Both the position numbers and the translations under genes were made by a program. DNA of 64,000 nucleotides, from positions 7,620,256 to 7,684,255 of the forward strand of contig NZ_CP071793.1 in assembly GCF_017498545.1 (NCBI RefSeq), read 5' to 3'. Positions 37,652-46,381 of this stretch are shown here, piece by piece (within the stretch, counting starts at the first letter, position 1; every line of letters begins with the position of its first letter). The notes under the pieces were generated by a model. That model had not been told where the DNA came from and searched no databases. It was given only the letters and a program-made list of their open reading frames with translations. The stretch comes from Sulfidibacter corallicola (GTDB taxonomy: Bacteria; Acidobacteriota; Holophagae; Acanthopleuribacterales; Acanthopleuribacteraceae).

Positions 37652-38008
37652 GTGCTAAGGATGGATAGAAATCGAATTCACCCCGTTTCCACTTTTTTGG
37701 CCTTCGTTATTCTGTCGGTGTTGACTTATCAATTCCCTTATAGGCCGGATTGTTTTTACGGATTTGAGATGTTCCCATTAGTTTCGATGCCATGGCTTTT
37801 GCCCGTATGCATTTTGGGTGGATTGCCTAAGTCTTGGGCTCCGCCTCTTTCATTGGCCCTTCTTCAAGCGTCATATTTTCTTCTCTTCACGCTTTGGGCT
37901 TGGAGGGGCACCTTCAGGTTGGTGAAGACGTGCGTGTTGGTGGTTCAATGCTTTCTTTATTGGCTCTTCTTTGTTGCGTTGAGGATGACCTTCGTGCCGG
38001 TCAATTAG
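37652..38008 (+). CDS. Hypothetical small membrane protein
   Basis: A GTG start at 37652 is favoured by GGGAGA about 8 bases ahead. The 118 residues contain about four hydrophobic segments (VSTFLAFVILSVLTY, FPLVSMPWLLPVCILGGL, LSLALLQASYFLLFTLWAW, TCVLVVQCFLYWLFFVAL). It is a small integral membrane protein of no recognised family. A GTAAAGGAAAAGGAG motif precedes it at 37597. Confidence 0.6.
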   Translation: MLRMDRNRIHPVSTFLAFVILSVLTYQFPYRPDCFYGFEMFPLVSMPWLLPVCILGGLPKSWAPPLSLALLQASYFLLFTLWAWRGTFRLVKTCVLVVQCFLYWLFFVALRMTFVPVN

Positions 38009-38329
38009 TGTATTAAGAACCCATTAGAATTTGGTATGTTGTCTACCACGATGACCGATGATCGATCGTCGAATTTGACCCAGACTGTAAGTGAAGTTGA
38101 ACCTCGACTTTGGCAAATCACGCCTATTGAGGTAGGGGCTCGGCCCAGTTACCACCGACCGGGAACGGTCGCCACCACACGATGCTGCGCGTCGAGTCTC
38201 ATCCGAAATAAAGGAAAAGGAGGGTCCGTGGGCACGACTCGTTTCGAGCAAATCGACGGTGACGTAACCGTTCTGCTGAAGATCTCGAAGCCAAACTTCG
38301 CAAAAGCCAGATTTAGGACCGAAACCAAA

Positions 38330-39832
38330 ATGATATCTCCAACCGCTTTCTATTTCCTTTCCTTGCTATTTTTTGGCCCGTCAGCCTTCACCAATGCCAA
38401 GTCCCAGGCGGCTATTCCGGAGCATCTAGAGGTGTACGGCCTTCGCGAGATTGAAAAGTGGCCTACCCAACCCAGTGAAGGGCAATGGTTGTATCGGTTA
38501 AGCCCTGATGGAATGAGGCCTCTTTTCGCCTGGGAAGAAGACGACCAGGGACTTCAATCCTTCTTCAAGACGATTGAAAATTTGGTTCAAAACCCAAATG
38601 ATGGGCGACTGGCATTTATTGGGCGCCACTGGATACTCAACGGACAAAGGCCCACTCTTTTTTTACTGTACCCTGACGGGCGTTTGACACTCGGAGTACA
38701 CTATGCCGATGATGTAACCCCAAATTCGGATGGGCCCTTTGAAAGGGCGTTAGTTGCCCATGCAAAGCAAGTTCACCACGACAGTATTGGTATCACCCGA
38801 CTCCCTTTTTCCAAGTCCGCTGAGATCTCCCGCCACTTCCGACGCGCAACGAGCGCCCTGTACAAACGGCTGACCTGGAACAACGACAAGAAAGGCCTGA
38901 CGTTGATCGCACGAAACACGATCTTTACTATTGACCTTGCCAGCAAGGCTGTAAAAGTAGGGGGCGCGAAGTCCTACACCTACGAATTCGACGATCGAGC
39001 GGTGCCCAAGTGGTTGCTCAAAGGATCTGACCGATTCAAGTCACGCCTGAATACATTCCTGATTACCAGTAGGTCTTCACATTTTGGTGAACCGATCCAC
39101 CTCTTACGGGGAAACGAGATTTTTCTCATAGATTGGAAGCGCCAGGCTGAACCTCTCTTCAAGATCAAAAAACAGAAAAAACAAATGGATTTGTTCGATA
39201 CGCGAAAAATGAAGTTGGGCTCGGTTAGTGGATTTGATCTTCGAAACCGATATCTATATGCTCAGTTTAGTGGGAGAAATGGTGGTTTCTATAGTTTTCA
39301 TTCGGGAAGATACTTGTTCATCAAAGATCGGATACTCTCCAATTCCGGGGACTTAGTCGCCGTAGTCGACCCAGAACATACCTTAGTGGATATGGCAAAG
39401 GAAGTACCAATTCTTGCAGCGTTTCACCAAAAAGAACAACGCTTGCTCGTCATGAATCTAAACCAGCGCCAAAAATTGGATGACCAACCCTTAGAGCACT
39501 TTGTCGTAGGCCTCAGTATTGCGCCCAACGGCGAAACCCTTTGCCTGGTCACCCAAACGCCTGATGGCGCCCCCGCTCTGTCGAACCCCACCCGAGACCT
39601 CCTCGTGTTCGACGTGACGCAATCGGGATTGTCACAACCGCGGGAAATACAAAATATTCAGTACGGCTCTGCCCTGGAAAAGGGATTCGTTTATGGCTCC
39701 GAGACTAAATTGGGTATTTATGTTTCTAACCAAATGATCGAGCCTCTTGAGTTCGATTGGCCTAAAGGTCTTACGCCGCACATCTTTTCGCGTGGACGGA
39801 CCGTTTTTCCTTTTTCTCCGTTCGTTTGGTGA
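38330..39832 (+). CDS. Secreted or membrane-anchored hypothetical protein, beta-rich
   Basis: Two starts are possible. The ATG at 38330 opens a signal peptide (MISPTAFYFLSLLFFGPSAFT). A GTG at 38228, with AAAGGAGG 5 bases ahead, would add 34 residues. I place the start at 38330 by the signal peptide, but the 38228 site has the better ribosome binding sequence. The mature protein (about 475 residues) has repeated short motifs of the type LFLLYPDGRLTLG, IFTIDLASKAVKVGG, IFLIDWKRQ and LLVFDVTQSG. These suggest a beta-propeller-like, WD40/TolB-type fold (inference). No catalytic motif is seen. Confidence 0.55.
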   Translation: MISPTAFYFLSLLFFGPSAFTNAKSQAAIPEHLEVYGLREIEKWPTQPSEGQWLYRLSPDGMRPLFAWEEDDQGLQSFFKTIENLVQNPNDGRLAFIGRHWILNGQRPTLFLLYPDGRLTLGVHYADDVTPNSDGPFERALVAHAKQVHHDSIGITRLPFSKSAEISRHFRRATSALYKRLTWNNDKKGLTLIARNTIFTIDLASKAVKVGGAKSYTYEFDDRAVPKWLLKGSDRFKSRLNTFLITSRSSHFGEPIHLLRGNEIFLIDWKRQAEPLFKIKKQKKQMDLFDTRKMKLGSVSGFDLRNRYLYAQFSGRNGGFYSFHSGRYLFIKDRILSNSGDLVAVVDPEHTLVDMAKEVPILAAFHQKEQRLLVMNLNQRQKLDDQPLEHFVVGLSIAPNGETLCLVTQTPDGAPALSNPTRDLLVFDVTQSGLSQPREIQNIQYGSALEKGFVYGSETKLGIYVSNQMIEPLEFDWPKGLTPHIFSRGRTVFPFSPFVW

Positions 39833-40025
39833 CCTTTGACGGGACTCTCGAGTTGGAGAAGCGTTGGATGATTTAAAAAAATTCTCTGGCCGTTCCCTGC
39901 TTGAATAGACAGGAACGGAGTAAAGGAAAAAGAGGGGGATTGTCCTTGTTGGTGCTCAATGGTTGGGTGATCATTTTATACGGCCTGGGCGGTGAAGACA
40001 GTGTAGCGAGGGGAGTGAATGAGAA

Positions 40026-40595
40026 ATGGATAATGAAGAAACTAATAACCTAAAGGGACGGGTTGATTTCAGTAAAGCGGCTCAATTGTCCGCAACTTTC
40101 TCGGTTACCATATTCATGTCCTTGTGCATACTTGTTAATAATGCACCAAAAAGTTGGAATCATATTCTAATACTACTTTGGGTTGCTTCAGGTCTTTTCG
40201 GTGCGGCTGCAATGAAGTTTGTCGATGAGTTATTCGATAGAGTCACCGATGACAACATTGATGCTAAAGAGAAAGGAGAGAGTAAGGAAAGTAAGGAAAG
40301 TAAGGAAAGTAAGGAAAGTAAGTATTTAAAACCTTATGGAAAACCTATTAATGGGATGTACTTCGTATGCTTCGATGAGAGGTTTTATGATATTGGCTTC
40401 ACCTTATACTTTTCTTCATGGTTGATTTTCTTGGCTGCCTTTTACTCTGTTGGTTTTTTTATATATTCTGGCACCTGTTGTTTTCAAAATATGTTATGGG
40501 GCGTAGTCACATGGGACTTGTTTTTTCTTGTGGCTGTCGCCCATATCTATGGGACTGGATCTGCCGCAACTTATCATTTTTTGTGGACAAAATAA
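40026..40595 (+). CDS. Hypothetical membrane protein with SKE repeat
   Basis: This 189-residue protein has membrane segments at about 22-60 (SATFSVTIFMSLCILV, HILILLWVASGLFGAAAM) and 125-185 (FTLYFSSWLIFLAAFYSVGFFIYSG, DLFFLVAVAHIYGTGSA). The loop between them (about 80-105) holds SKE repeated four times, encoded by a 9-bp AGTAAGGAA repeat at 40281-40322. Because the unit length is a multiple of three, slippage would change loop length without breaking the frame. No family is recognised. Confidence 0.6.
   Translation: MDNEETNNLKGRVDFSKAAQLSATFSVTIFMSLCILVNNAPKSWNHILILLWVASGLFGAAAMKFVDELFDRVTDDNIDAKEKGESKESKESKESKESKYLKPYGKPINGMYFVCFDERFYDIGFTLYFSSWLIFLAAFYSVGFFIYSGTCCFQNMLWGVVTWDLFFLVAVAHIYGTGSAATYHFLWTK
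40281..40322 (+). repeat. 9-bp in-frame tandem repeat
   Basis: AGTAAGGAA is repeated four times from 40281, with a further AGTAAG after it, inside the coding region of the membrane protein. It is a likely slippage site. Confidence 0.85.
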
Positions 40596-40779
40596 CCCAT
40601 ATGACCCTGCTCGTTTTGTGTGGACAGGGTAGGAAGTAAAGAGAAAGGAGCCATGACCTCGGTGAATTACGCCTTTAGGGTAGGGGCTCGGACCAGTTAC
40701 CGCCGGCCTGGAACGGTCGCTACATGTAGCGTTTGGGCAACCCCAAAGGCAGTTGAGTTCAATGACTATCGATTGTGGT

Positions 40780-41040
40780 CTAGACCTGGCCGATGTCGAC
40801 ATGGTAAGCCCAAATCTGCAGACAGGCTAAGATCAGAAAAATCGCACAAAACCCTATGTAATCAACTGGTTTTAGTCCTGGTAGAAGGTCGTACACCTCA
40901 AAACTGGGGTTGACCATGAGCTTGAAACCATATCTTAGGGACCAAGGGCCAATCCAAAAGTAAAAATTAAGCGCAGCCACGATCCCGAGAAGGGGTCCGA
41001 AAAAAAGCGTAGCCACAAAGGTGAAGATTACGCAAGGCAA
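40780..41040 (-). CDS. Hypothetical small membrane protein
   Basis: A minus-strand frame from a TTG at 41040 encodes 86 residues with two or three membrane segments: VIFTFVATLFFGPLLGIVAALNFYFW and DYIGFCAIFLILACLQIWAY. It is hydrophobic in a way that random frames rarely are. No family or ribosome binding site is clear. It might be a remnant of a longer gene. Confidence 0.4.
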   Translation of the reverse strand: MPCVIFTFVATLFFGPLLGIVAALNFYFWIGPWSLRYGFKLMVNPSFEVYDLLPGLKPVDYIGFCAIFLILACLQIWAYHVDIGQV

Positions 41041-41375
41041 GGAATAGAATAGAAAAACTGCAAATAATTAGTAGAGAATTCCTTTGTTGAAACCTTTGGA
41101 TTTTGAGGAAAACCAGAAGAATGCTAGCGAATTAAAAACAAGGAAAAGCATCTCGAGCCCCTTTCGTTTAATGTGGTGATATTTTTTTATTGAACTATTT
41201 TATCCGAAATAAGAAAAAAAGGGAACGACCGGTGGTGTCAGGTTGACCTATACCCTAATCTGACGTCAGGATGGTCCCTTAAGAAGTGTCAGGAAAGAAT
41301 CTGTTTTGCAATTTCTTGCCACACTCTCTTTAAGGTCATAGACTTCAACTTGACACTTTACGTTGGGGAGGCACT
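41041..41375. other. Intergenic, promoter region of the resolvase
   Basis: AT-rich spacer. GGGGAGG precedes the resolvase start. Nearby copies of GTGTCAGG and TGACACTT could be recombinase sites, but I cannot define a res site. Confidence 0.3.
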
Positions 41376-41936
41376 TTGAAGGGGCATCGTATTGGTTATG
41401 TCCGGGTCAGTAGTTTCGACCAGAATCCGGAACGGCAGCTGGAAGGCTCCGAGGTGGACAAGGTGTTCACGGAAAGCGCGTCCGGAAAGGACACCCAGCG
41501 GCCCCAGCTCGATGAGCTTCTCTCCTTTGTCCGGGAAGGGGATACCGTCGTTGTTCATAGTATGGATCGTCTTGCCCGGAACCTTGATGACCTCCGTAGG
41601 CTTGTGCAGCAGTTAACGGAGTCCGGCGTGCGTATTGAGTTCGTCAAGGAAAATTTGACTTTCACTGGAGAGGAATCACCGATGGCGAATCTAATGCTTT
41701 CGGTGATGGGCGCGTTTGCCGAGTTTGAGCGTGCTTTGATTCGGGAACGGCAACGCGAAGGCATCGCGCTCGCCAAACAGCGTGGTGCCTACCGGGGCCG
41801 CAAAAAGGCGCTTGCGCCGGAGCGAGCGTCCGAGCTGCGCCGGCGGGCGTTAGCTGGGGAAAAGAAGGCGCAGCTTGCCCGCGAGTACGGCATAAGCCGC
41901 GAAACCCTTTACCAGTACCTGAAAAATGAAGCCTGA
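41376..41936 (+). CDS. Serine recombinase, resolvase/invertase family
   Basis: This 186-residue protein has a TTG start with GGGGAGG upstream. The catalytic domain reads RIGYVRVSSFDQNPERQ (nucleophile Ser12), then VVHSMDRLARNLDDLRRLV and GEESPMANLMLSVMGAFAEFERALIRERQREGI. A C-terminal helix-turn-helix of the Hin/Tn3 resolvase type follows (KKAQLAREYGISRETLYQYL). It is complete. Such enzymes resolve cointegrates or invert DNA between short inverted sites, which is notable given the inverted repeats further right (54580/55599). Confidence 0.93.
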   Translation: MKGHRIGYVRVSSFDQNPERQLEGSEVDKVFTESASGKDTQRPQLDELLSFVREGDTVVVHSMDRLARNLDDLRRLVQQLTESGVRIEFVKENLTFTGEESPMANLMLSVMGAFAEFERALIRERQREGIALAKQRGAYRGRKKALAPERASELRRRALAGEKKAQLAREYGISRETLYQYLKNEA

Positions 41937-42007
41937 CCCAGCGCTGTGTTTGCTTTTCGCGTGATGAAAAGGTGTATACTTCATCATTACATCATGGGGA
42001 GGTCCTC

Positions 42008-42286
42008 TTGGGGAAAGAAGCTGTCTTCACAATGAAACTGGAACCTGATTTACGGGCTGAGTTCATGGCGGAGGCTGAGGCTGCTCACCGACCAGCATCC
42101 CAGATCGTACGGGAATTGATGCGTGAGTTTGTCCAACGCCAGCGTGAGGCCCGAGAGTACAACGACTTCCTGCGCCGGAAGGTCGAAGTCGCCAGGACAT
42201 CGGTGCGCGCAGGCTTGGGCCAATCGAACGATGACGTGGAACTCGAATTCGCGGCACAGCGGGCTAAGGCGGCGACCGAGGCGTGA
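42008..42286 (+). CDS. Antitoxin, RHH/CopG-like
   Basis: A TTG start at 42008 with GGGGAGG five bases upstream is preferred over the open frame from 41972. The 92 residues begin LGKEAVFTMKLEPDLRAEFMAEAEAAHRPASQIVRELMREFV, a ribbon-helix-helix DNA-binding domain. A helical C-terminus that would bind the toxin follows. The stop overlaps the toxin start by 4 bases (GTGA). It probably represses its own operon. Confidence 0.85.
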   Translation: MGKEAVFTMKLEPDLRAEFMAEAEAAHRPASQIVRELMREFVQRQREAREYNDFLRRKVEVARTSVRAGLGQSNDDVELEFAAQRAKAATEA

Positions 42287-42564
42287 AGGTCATCTGGACA
42301 CCCCAGGCACAGAAGGACCGTGCCGATATTTGGAACCACATTGTTAAGGACAAACCAGGAGCCGCGATCCGTTTGGACGAGCTGTTCGGGGATGCGGCAA
42401 GTAGCCTGTCGCATTCACCAACGCTTGGTCGAGTTGGGGGTGTCCCTTGTACCCGGGAACTCATCCCTCACCAAAGGTATCGACTGGTCTACGAAATCCA
42501 CGAAGGGTCTGTGTGGATTCTAGCCTTAGTGCATACGTCCCGAATGTGGCCACCGCCTCAGTGA
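42283..42564 (+). CDS. RelE/ParE-family toxin
   Basis: This 93-residue protein starts with GTG inside the antitoxin stop. The fold markers are KVIWTPQAQKDRADIWNHI, DELFGDAASSLSHSPTLGRVG, RELIPHQRYRLVYEIHEGSVWILALVHTSRMWPP. This is the ParE/RelE plasmid-stabilisation layout, with the conserved Arg in the YRLVYEI strand. ParE-type toxins poison gyrase and RelE types cut mRNA; which applies here is not evident. With the antitoxin it forms a type II module next to the DGR cassette. Confidence 0.9.
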   Translation: MKVIWTPQAQKDRADIWNHIVKDKPGAAIRLDELFGDAASSLSHSPTLGRVGGVPCTRELIPHQRYRLVYEIHEGSVWILALVHTSRMWPPPQ

Positions 42565-42608
42565 TGTTATTTAGGGCCATAGCTGTAGCGGACCGCGATC
42601 AGTAGCGG

Positions 42609-42657
42609 CGGTTTTTTGCGACAAAAAGCTGAGACCCCCCAGAATTTAGCACTCTCC
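42609..42657. repeat. Left boundary inverted repeat of the DGR/conflict module
   Basis: This stretch (TTTTTTGCGACAAAAAG, CTGAGACCCCCC, ATTTAGCACTCTCC in order) matches the reverse complement of 52049-52100 over about 50 bases with a few mismatches and a 2-3-base indel. The pair encloses every gene of the module. Confidence 0.75.
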
Positions 42658-43130
42658 GAGTAGAGGAAAGGAAAATGACCAGGTCCGCGACAAGCCCTGT
42701 CGTCAGGGTCGGGAAGGGGTATGCCATGCAATGGGATCACTGGCCATCGGCCCTGGCACTGTTGACGTCGATGCCATGCTGATGGCCAGGTGTGACCGAA
42801 CCACCATATTTGTGGATGACAAGCACGATCCGGCCCAACATTGAGACACCTTTGAATTATAGAAACTGAAGACCCCTGCTGCTTGGTGTTGGATTAATGG
42901 GGATATCCAAAATTTTCAGTTGGGAATTTCAACTTGAGAAAACTGTAGTTTTTGGGTCAGAATGATATCAACGAAATATTGGTGAATATCAATTGGACCT
43001 AGTGAACCAGGCGGCATGATCTGAGCGTGGATCGTTTGGCTTTATCTCGTCACGGTATGCCCCAAGCGCTTTAACTGCCAGTTAGGCATGTCTTTCGCTG
43101 GTCTCATTCATCGTGAAAAAGGGGCGATAA
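42658..43130. other. Upstream region of the conflict operon
   Basis: No intact gene. A short stretch near 42770-42840 reads DVDAMLMARCDRTTIFVDD and could be a relic of coding DNA, but I do not recognise it. The last 60 bases lead to AAAAAGGGGCG ahead of the first start codon, so the operon promoter should lie here. Confidence 0.4.
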
Positions 43131-43466
43131 ATGGAGAACTCTTCGGAAACCGAAACCGCCATCCCGCTTTCCAACATGGTCCAAGCTCTAAGAAGTGAAT
43201 TGGAAAAAGCCATTGAAAAAGGAGCGAACCAGAACATTCGCTTTGGCATCCGAACCATCGAATTGGAATTGAAAGTCGCCGTCACCCATGACACGAAGGC
43301 CAAAGGTGGTTTCAAGTTCTTGGTGGTCGATGCCGGCGCCGACTACAACTATAAAAAAGAAACCATCCAAACCATCAAGCTCGTGCTCGAGCCACCCGTC
43401 GACACCGAGTCCGCGTCCGGGAGGGTCTTGCTCAATGATACCAAGTCCGGTGATGGACCCTTTTGA
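43131..43466 (+). CDS. Trypco2 domain protein (trypsin co-occurring)
   Basis: This 111-residue protein is made of a single domain: IPLSNMVQALRSELEKAIEKG (helix), NIRFGIRTIELELKVAVTHD (strand pair), GGFKFLVVDAGADYNYKKE, then TIKLVLEPP. This order of L..A..ALR.EL..A, F....IELE..V and K..VV.AGA..Y fits the 'trypsin co-occurring domain 2' described in NTPase-dependent conflict systems. AAAGGGGCG precedes the ATG. The gap to the protease gene is only 6 bases, so it is the operon's first gene. Its role is probably to bind the protease partner (inference). Confidence 0.8.
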   Translation: MENSSETETAIPLSNMVQALRSELEKAIEKGANQNIRFGIRTIELELKVAVTHDTKAKGGFKFLVVDAGADYNYKKETIQTIKLVLEPPVDTESASGRVLLNDTKSGDGPF

Positions 43467-43472
43467 TCGCGC

Positions 43473-45236
43473 ATGGAAAAGAAAGCTCAGGTCGTTGAAC
43501 GAACCGGATTGGTCATTGTGTGTTGGCCGCAGGAGCCAAAGAACTGGGCGATTTGCACCGGATACGCCGTGAGTTCGGCAATGGTCCTGACCTGTAAACA
43601 CGTATTAGAGAGGGAGGGAGCTGGCGACCCTGGAGAAATCTATGCCAGCTTTCTTTTCGAGGGGAAAACCAAGCGGATTCCCCTTCCCCTCGAAATAGCT
43701 TGGAAGTCTCCCACGTATGATGTGGCCCTGCTTCGCTTCACCGAAGCAGTGCCCTTTGGGGTTCCAACCCCTATGCGATGGGGACTCTTGGACCACAGCC
43801 ATGATTATCATGTCCCTTTTACCGCGCTCGGTTACCCGAAATGGAAAGAGGGAATGATCCCCCGTGATGGGGATAGCATCGAATTGCGCGAAGAACCCGT
43901 GCGTGACACGGATTCCGTGGGCGGGACCATCAAAACGGGATCAGGATCGTGTACCGCCGAATACAGCATGGACACGGACACGCGGTTCACGTTTGATCAA
44001 TGGAAGGGATTTTCAGGAGCGCCCTGCTTCCATGAGGGTCATCTAATTGCGATCTTCAAAGGGGTGGATCGAGGCATCGGGGAAGGTAACAGCCATGCCG
44101 AAAAGGAAGCTTTTCACAAAAAGAAGATGAACATCCAGGCCCTCATAGAAGAAGGTCTCTTGAATAAGAATCACATCCTGGTTTCCTGTAAGTCATTCCT
44201 TGAAAACCCTAATTTCGTCAAGACAATGGGTCGAACCCTCCATTCCATCGAGCAATCGAATCAAGCCTACCGAGGGTACCAAAGCAGCTTTTTCCAAGCA
44301 CTACCTCAGTCCCAAGAGAATCGGAAAAACCTGGTCGTGCTTCTGCGAAGTTTTACCAATACGGTACTCACCCAAATCAAAGAAAAACTTGGAATCCAAT
44401 TACCTGGAACGGAGATCGCAGGCGACCCCGAGAACATCGCAAACGCCTTGCTCGATCAGGAACCAGACCAGGCGATTAATTTTCTCAAGAGGGTCATGGT
44501 TGGGGAAAAACAGAGCCTGGGTGACAACCTCGATAATCAAAATTGTGTTCAAGAATTTCGCGAACGCTGGCTTCGCTTACTCCAACATTTACTGATCAAC
44601 GACTTTGGAGACGATTGGCAGCACCTTTACAAGGGTATGGCTGCTCAAGGCCCGCAGGAATCCGGTTCCGGCAACCACGTCAGAATTTCAAATTCACAAG
44701 GCCAGATTTTTCAACTCAAGCCGGCGATCCTTCATACGGCAGTAAGTCAAGCCCGGCTAAGTTTGGCATTTGAGGAATCCAGTGGAAAAATTCTCGCGGA
44801 AAACGGTTTTTTTACCTCGCATTCTCCCATTCCGCCAATGGGGCTGACCGAACTCGCGACCGAAGAAGAGCGGGCGATCAACCACGTACTGTGTTGGCTT
44901 TACAAGTTGAAAAATTGTGACTGGGCGGGGCCAGAAAAGCCGTTGTACAGCGACCATTTCGAAGACGTTCAGAAGAAGAGCCTGAAAAAACAGTTTAAAA
45001 GAGTACTCGAGGCCCTCAGCGAAGAAGAGAAAGCATTGATTCCCTTCGTCCTTTTCGACTTTTCTTCAGAAGGAACCGCTGGCTACAATGCCAACGCGCT
45101 TGCCGTCCTCAAACAGTACTTGCCAGATCTTTTCATCTACCAAAACCATGGTCGCCTTTGGACCACTGAAATATTCAAAACGGATCATGGCGATCTGATC
45201 GAAGACTTAATCGATTTCTTGAAAAGTCTACCCTGA
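43473..45236 (+). CDS. Trypsin-like serine protease with C-terminal conflict-system region
   Basis: This 587-residue protein has no signal peptide, so it is cytoplasmic. Residues about 1-230 form a trypsin fold with a complete triad: His43 in [10 protein letters not shown], Asp83 in [11 protein letters not shown], and Ser181 in GFSGAPCF (GxSGxP). Residues 250-360 are helical. Residues 400-587 form another domain with [26 protein letters not shown] and [29 protein letters not shown]. The position beside MoxR and vWA genes fits VMAP-type proteins (vWA-MoxR-associated), but I cannot prove the C-terminal domain identity. It is the likely effector: unchecked intracellular proteolysis once the sensor arm is triggered (inference). 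Confidence 0.82.
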
Positions 45237-45259
45237 TCTTCTTTCTCGAGGACCACGCG

Positions 45260-46381
45260 ATGCTAAATCATATACAACCCGGTGACGAACTCGATCTTGA
45301 CCCGATGGGAACCTGGCGGGGGACCCGCCATATTTTCGAAAAAAAAGCGATATGGGCGATCCGCGCAGCCTGTGCCGCCCGGCGCCCCCTCCTGATTCAA
45401 GGGGAACCTGGTTGTGGTAAGAGCCAACTGGCTCGCGCCGTCGCCCAGGCCATGAAATGGCCCTTTATTTCCACCGTCATCCACCATCGCAGTGAATGCA
45501 CTGATTTGCAATGGCATTTCGATGCGGTGGCCCGCCTCGGGCAGGCCCAACTGCTGAGTCAGCCGGGCGTGACAGTATTTTCGCGGAATGAGGGTCGGAG
45601 CACAACCGACGACGACGGTCACATCCGAGAGGTGCACTCGGAAAACGAGCCTCCGATTCGTGAGAAACGGCTCGCGGCAGAGCACTTCTTGGCGCCGGGC
45701 CCGCTGTGGTGGGCAGTCAATTGGGCTTCGGCGAGAGCGCAATTCCGTGCGTGTGACTTTGGGATCCAAAGTCAACCCCCTCATGTGCGTCACTGCCTAG
45801 ATAAGAAACTGAAGGAAGAAGCGATTCAAAACCTCTCCGACGAACCGTATGCCATGCATGATCGCATTAACCCGACCGGCCGTGTGCTCCTCATTGATGA
45901 AATTGACAAGGCCAACGCGGACTTGCCCAATGGCCTCCTGGAAGTCCTCGATAACGGAGGCTTCTCGATTCCCTACCTTTCCAAGGGTCTGGTCACGCCA
46001 GATAAAGGCCGCCCGCTGGTGATTGTCACCACCAATCGCGAGCGCACCCTTCCGCCAGCATTCATGCGCCGCTGCTTCGTGTACACCATCAAAATGGACG
46101 AAGATCCGGAAGCCTTCAAATCTTGGCTGGTAGCGCGCGGGCGAGTTCACTTCGGCAAGTATGCTCATTGTCACGAGGAGGTTTTGCGCGAATGTGCCCA
46201 TCAACTTTGGAAGTTTCGCAAAGAGGCCATTTCTCAGGGCCAAGGCAAGCCCGGCCAGGGTGAATACCTGGACTTGGTTCGGGCCCTTATGGAAATCGAG
46301 ACTGATAAGGAGCAGCAGCGCAAACGTCTGAAGGACCTCGTCGAATTCGCCTTCGACAAAAGCCAACAGGTGGACTTGTGA
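45260..46381 (+). CDS. MoxR-family AAA+ ATPase
   Basis: In 373 residues, Walker A is GEPGCGKS (48-55), Walker B is VLLIDEIDKA (209-218), followed by NGLLEVLDNGGFSIPYL (the pre-sensor insert typical of MoxR). Sensor 1 is VIVTTNRERTLPPAFMRRC, with the arginine-finger region at its end. A helical lid (EEVLRECAHQLWKFRKEAI) closes the protein. MoxR ATPases act as chaperones with vWA partners, remodelling or loading them. The gene starts 23 bases after the protease stop. Its stop overlaps the next gene's GTG (GTGA), so MoxR and the vWA protein are translationally coupled. Confidence 0.92.
   Translation: MLNHIQPGDELDLDPMGTWRGTRHIFEKKAIWAIRAACAARRPLLIQGEPGCGKSQLARAVAQAMKWPFISTVIHHRSECTDLQWHFDAVARLGQAQLLSQPGVTVFSRNEGRSTTDDDGHIREVHSENEPPIREKRLAAEHFLAPGPLWWAVNWASARAQFRACDFGIQSQPPHVRHCLDKKLKEEAIQNLSDEPYAMHDRINPTGRVLLIDEIDKANADLPNGLLEVLDNGGFSIPYLSKGLVTPDKGRPLVIVTTNRERTLPPAFMRRCFVYTIKMDEDPEAFKSWLVARGRVHFGKYAHCHEEVLRECAHQLWKFRKEAISQGQGKPGQGEYLDLVRALMEIETDKEQQRKRLKDLVEFAFDKSQQVDL

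Noticed and set aside
40620..40913. 97-codon plus-strand frame after the SKE protein
   Set aside because: It runs through the GGGGCTCGG repeat block and overlaps a better minus-strand membrane frame; composition is not protein-like.
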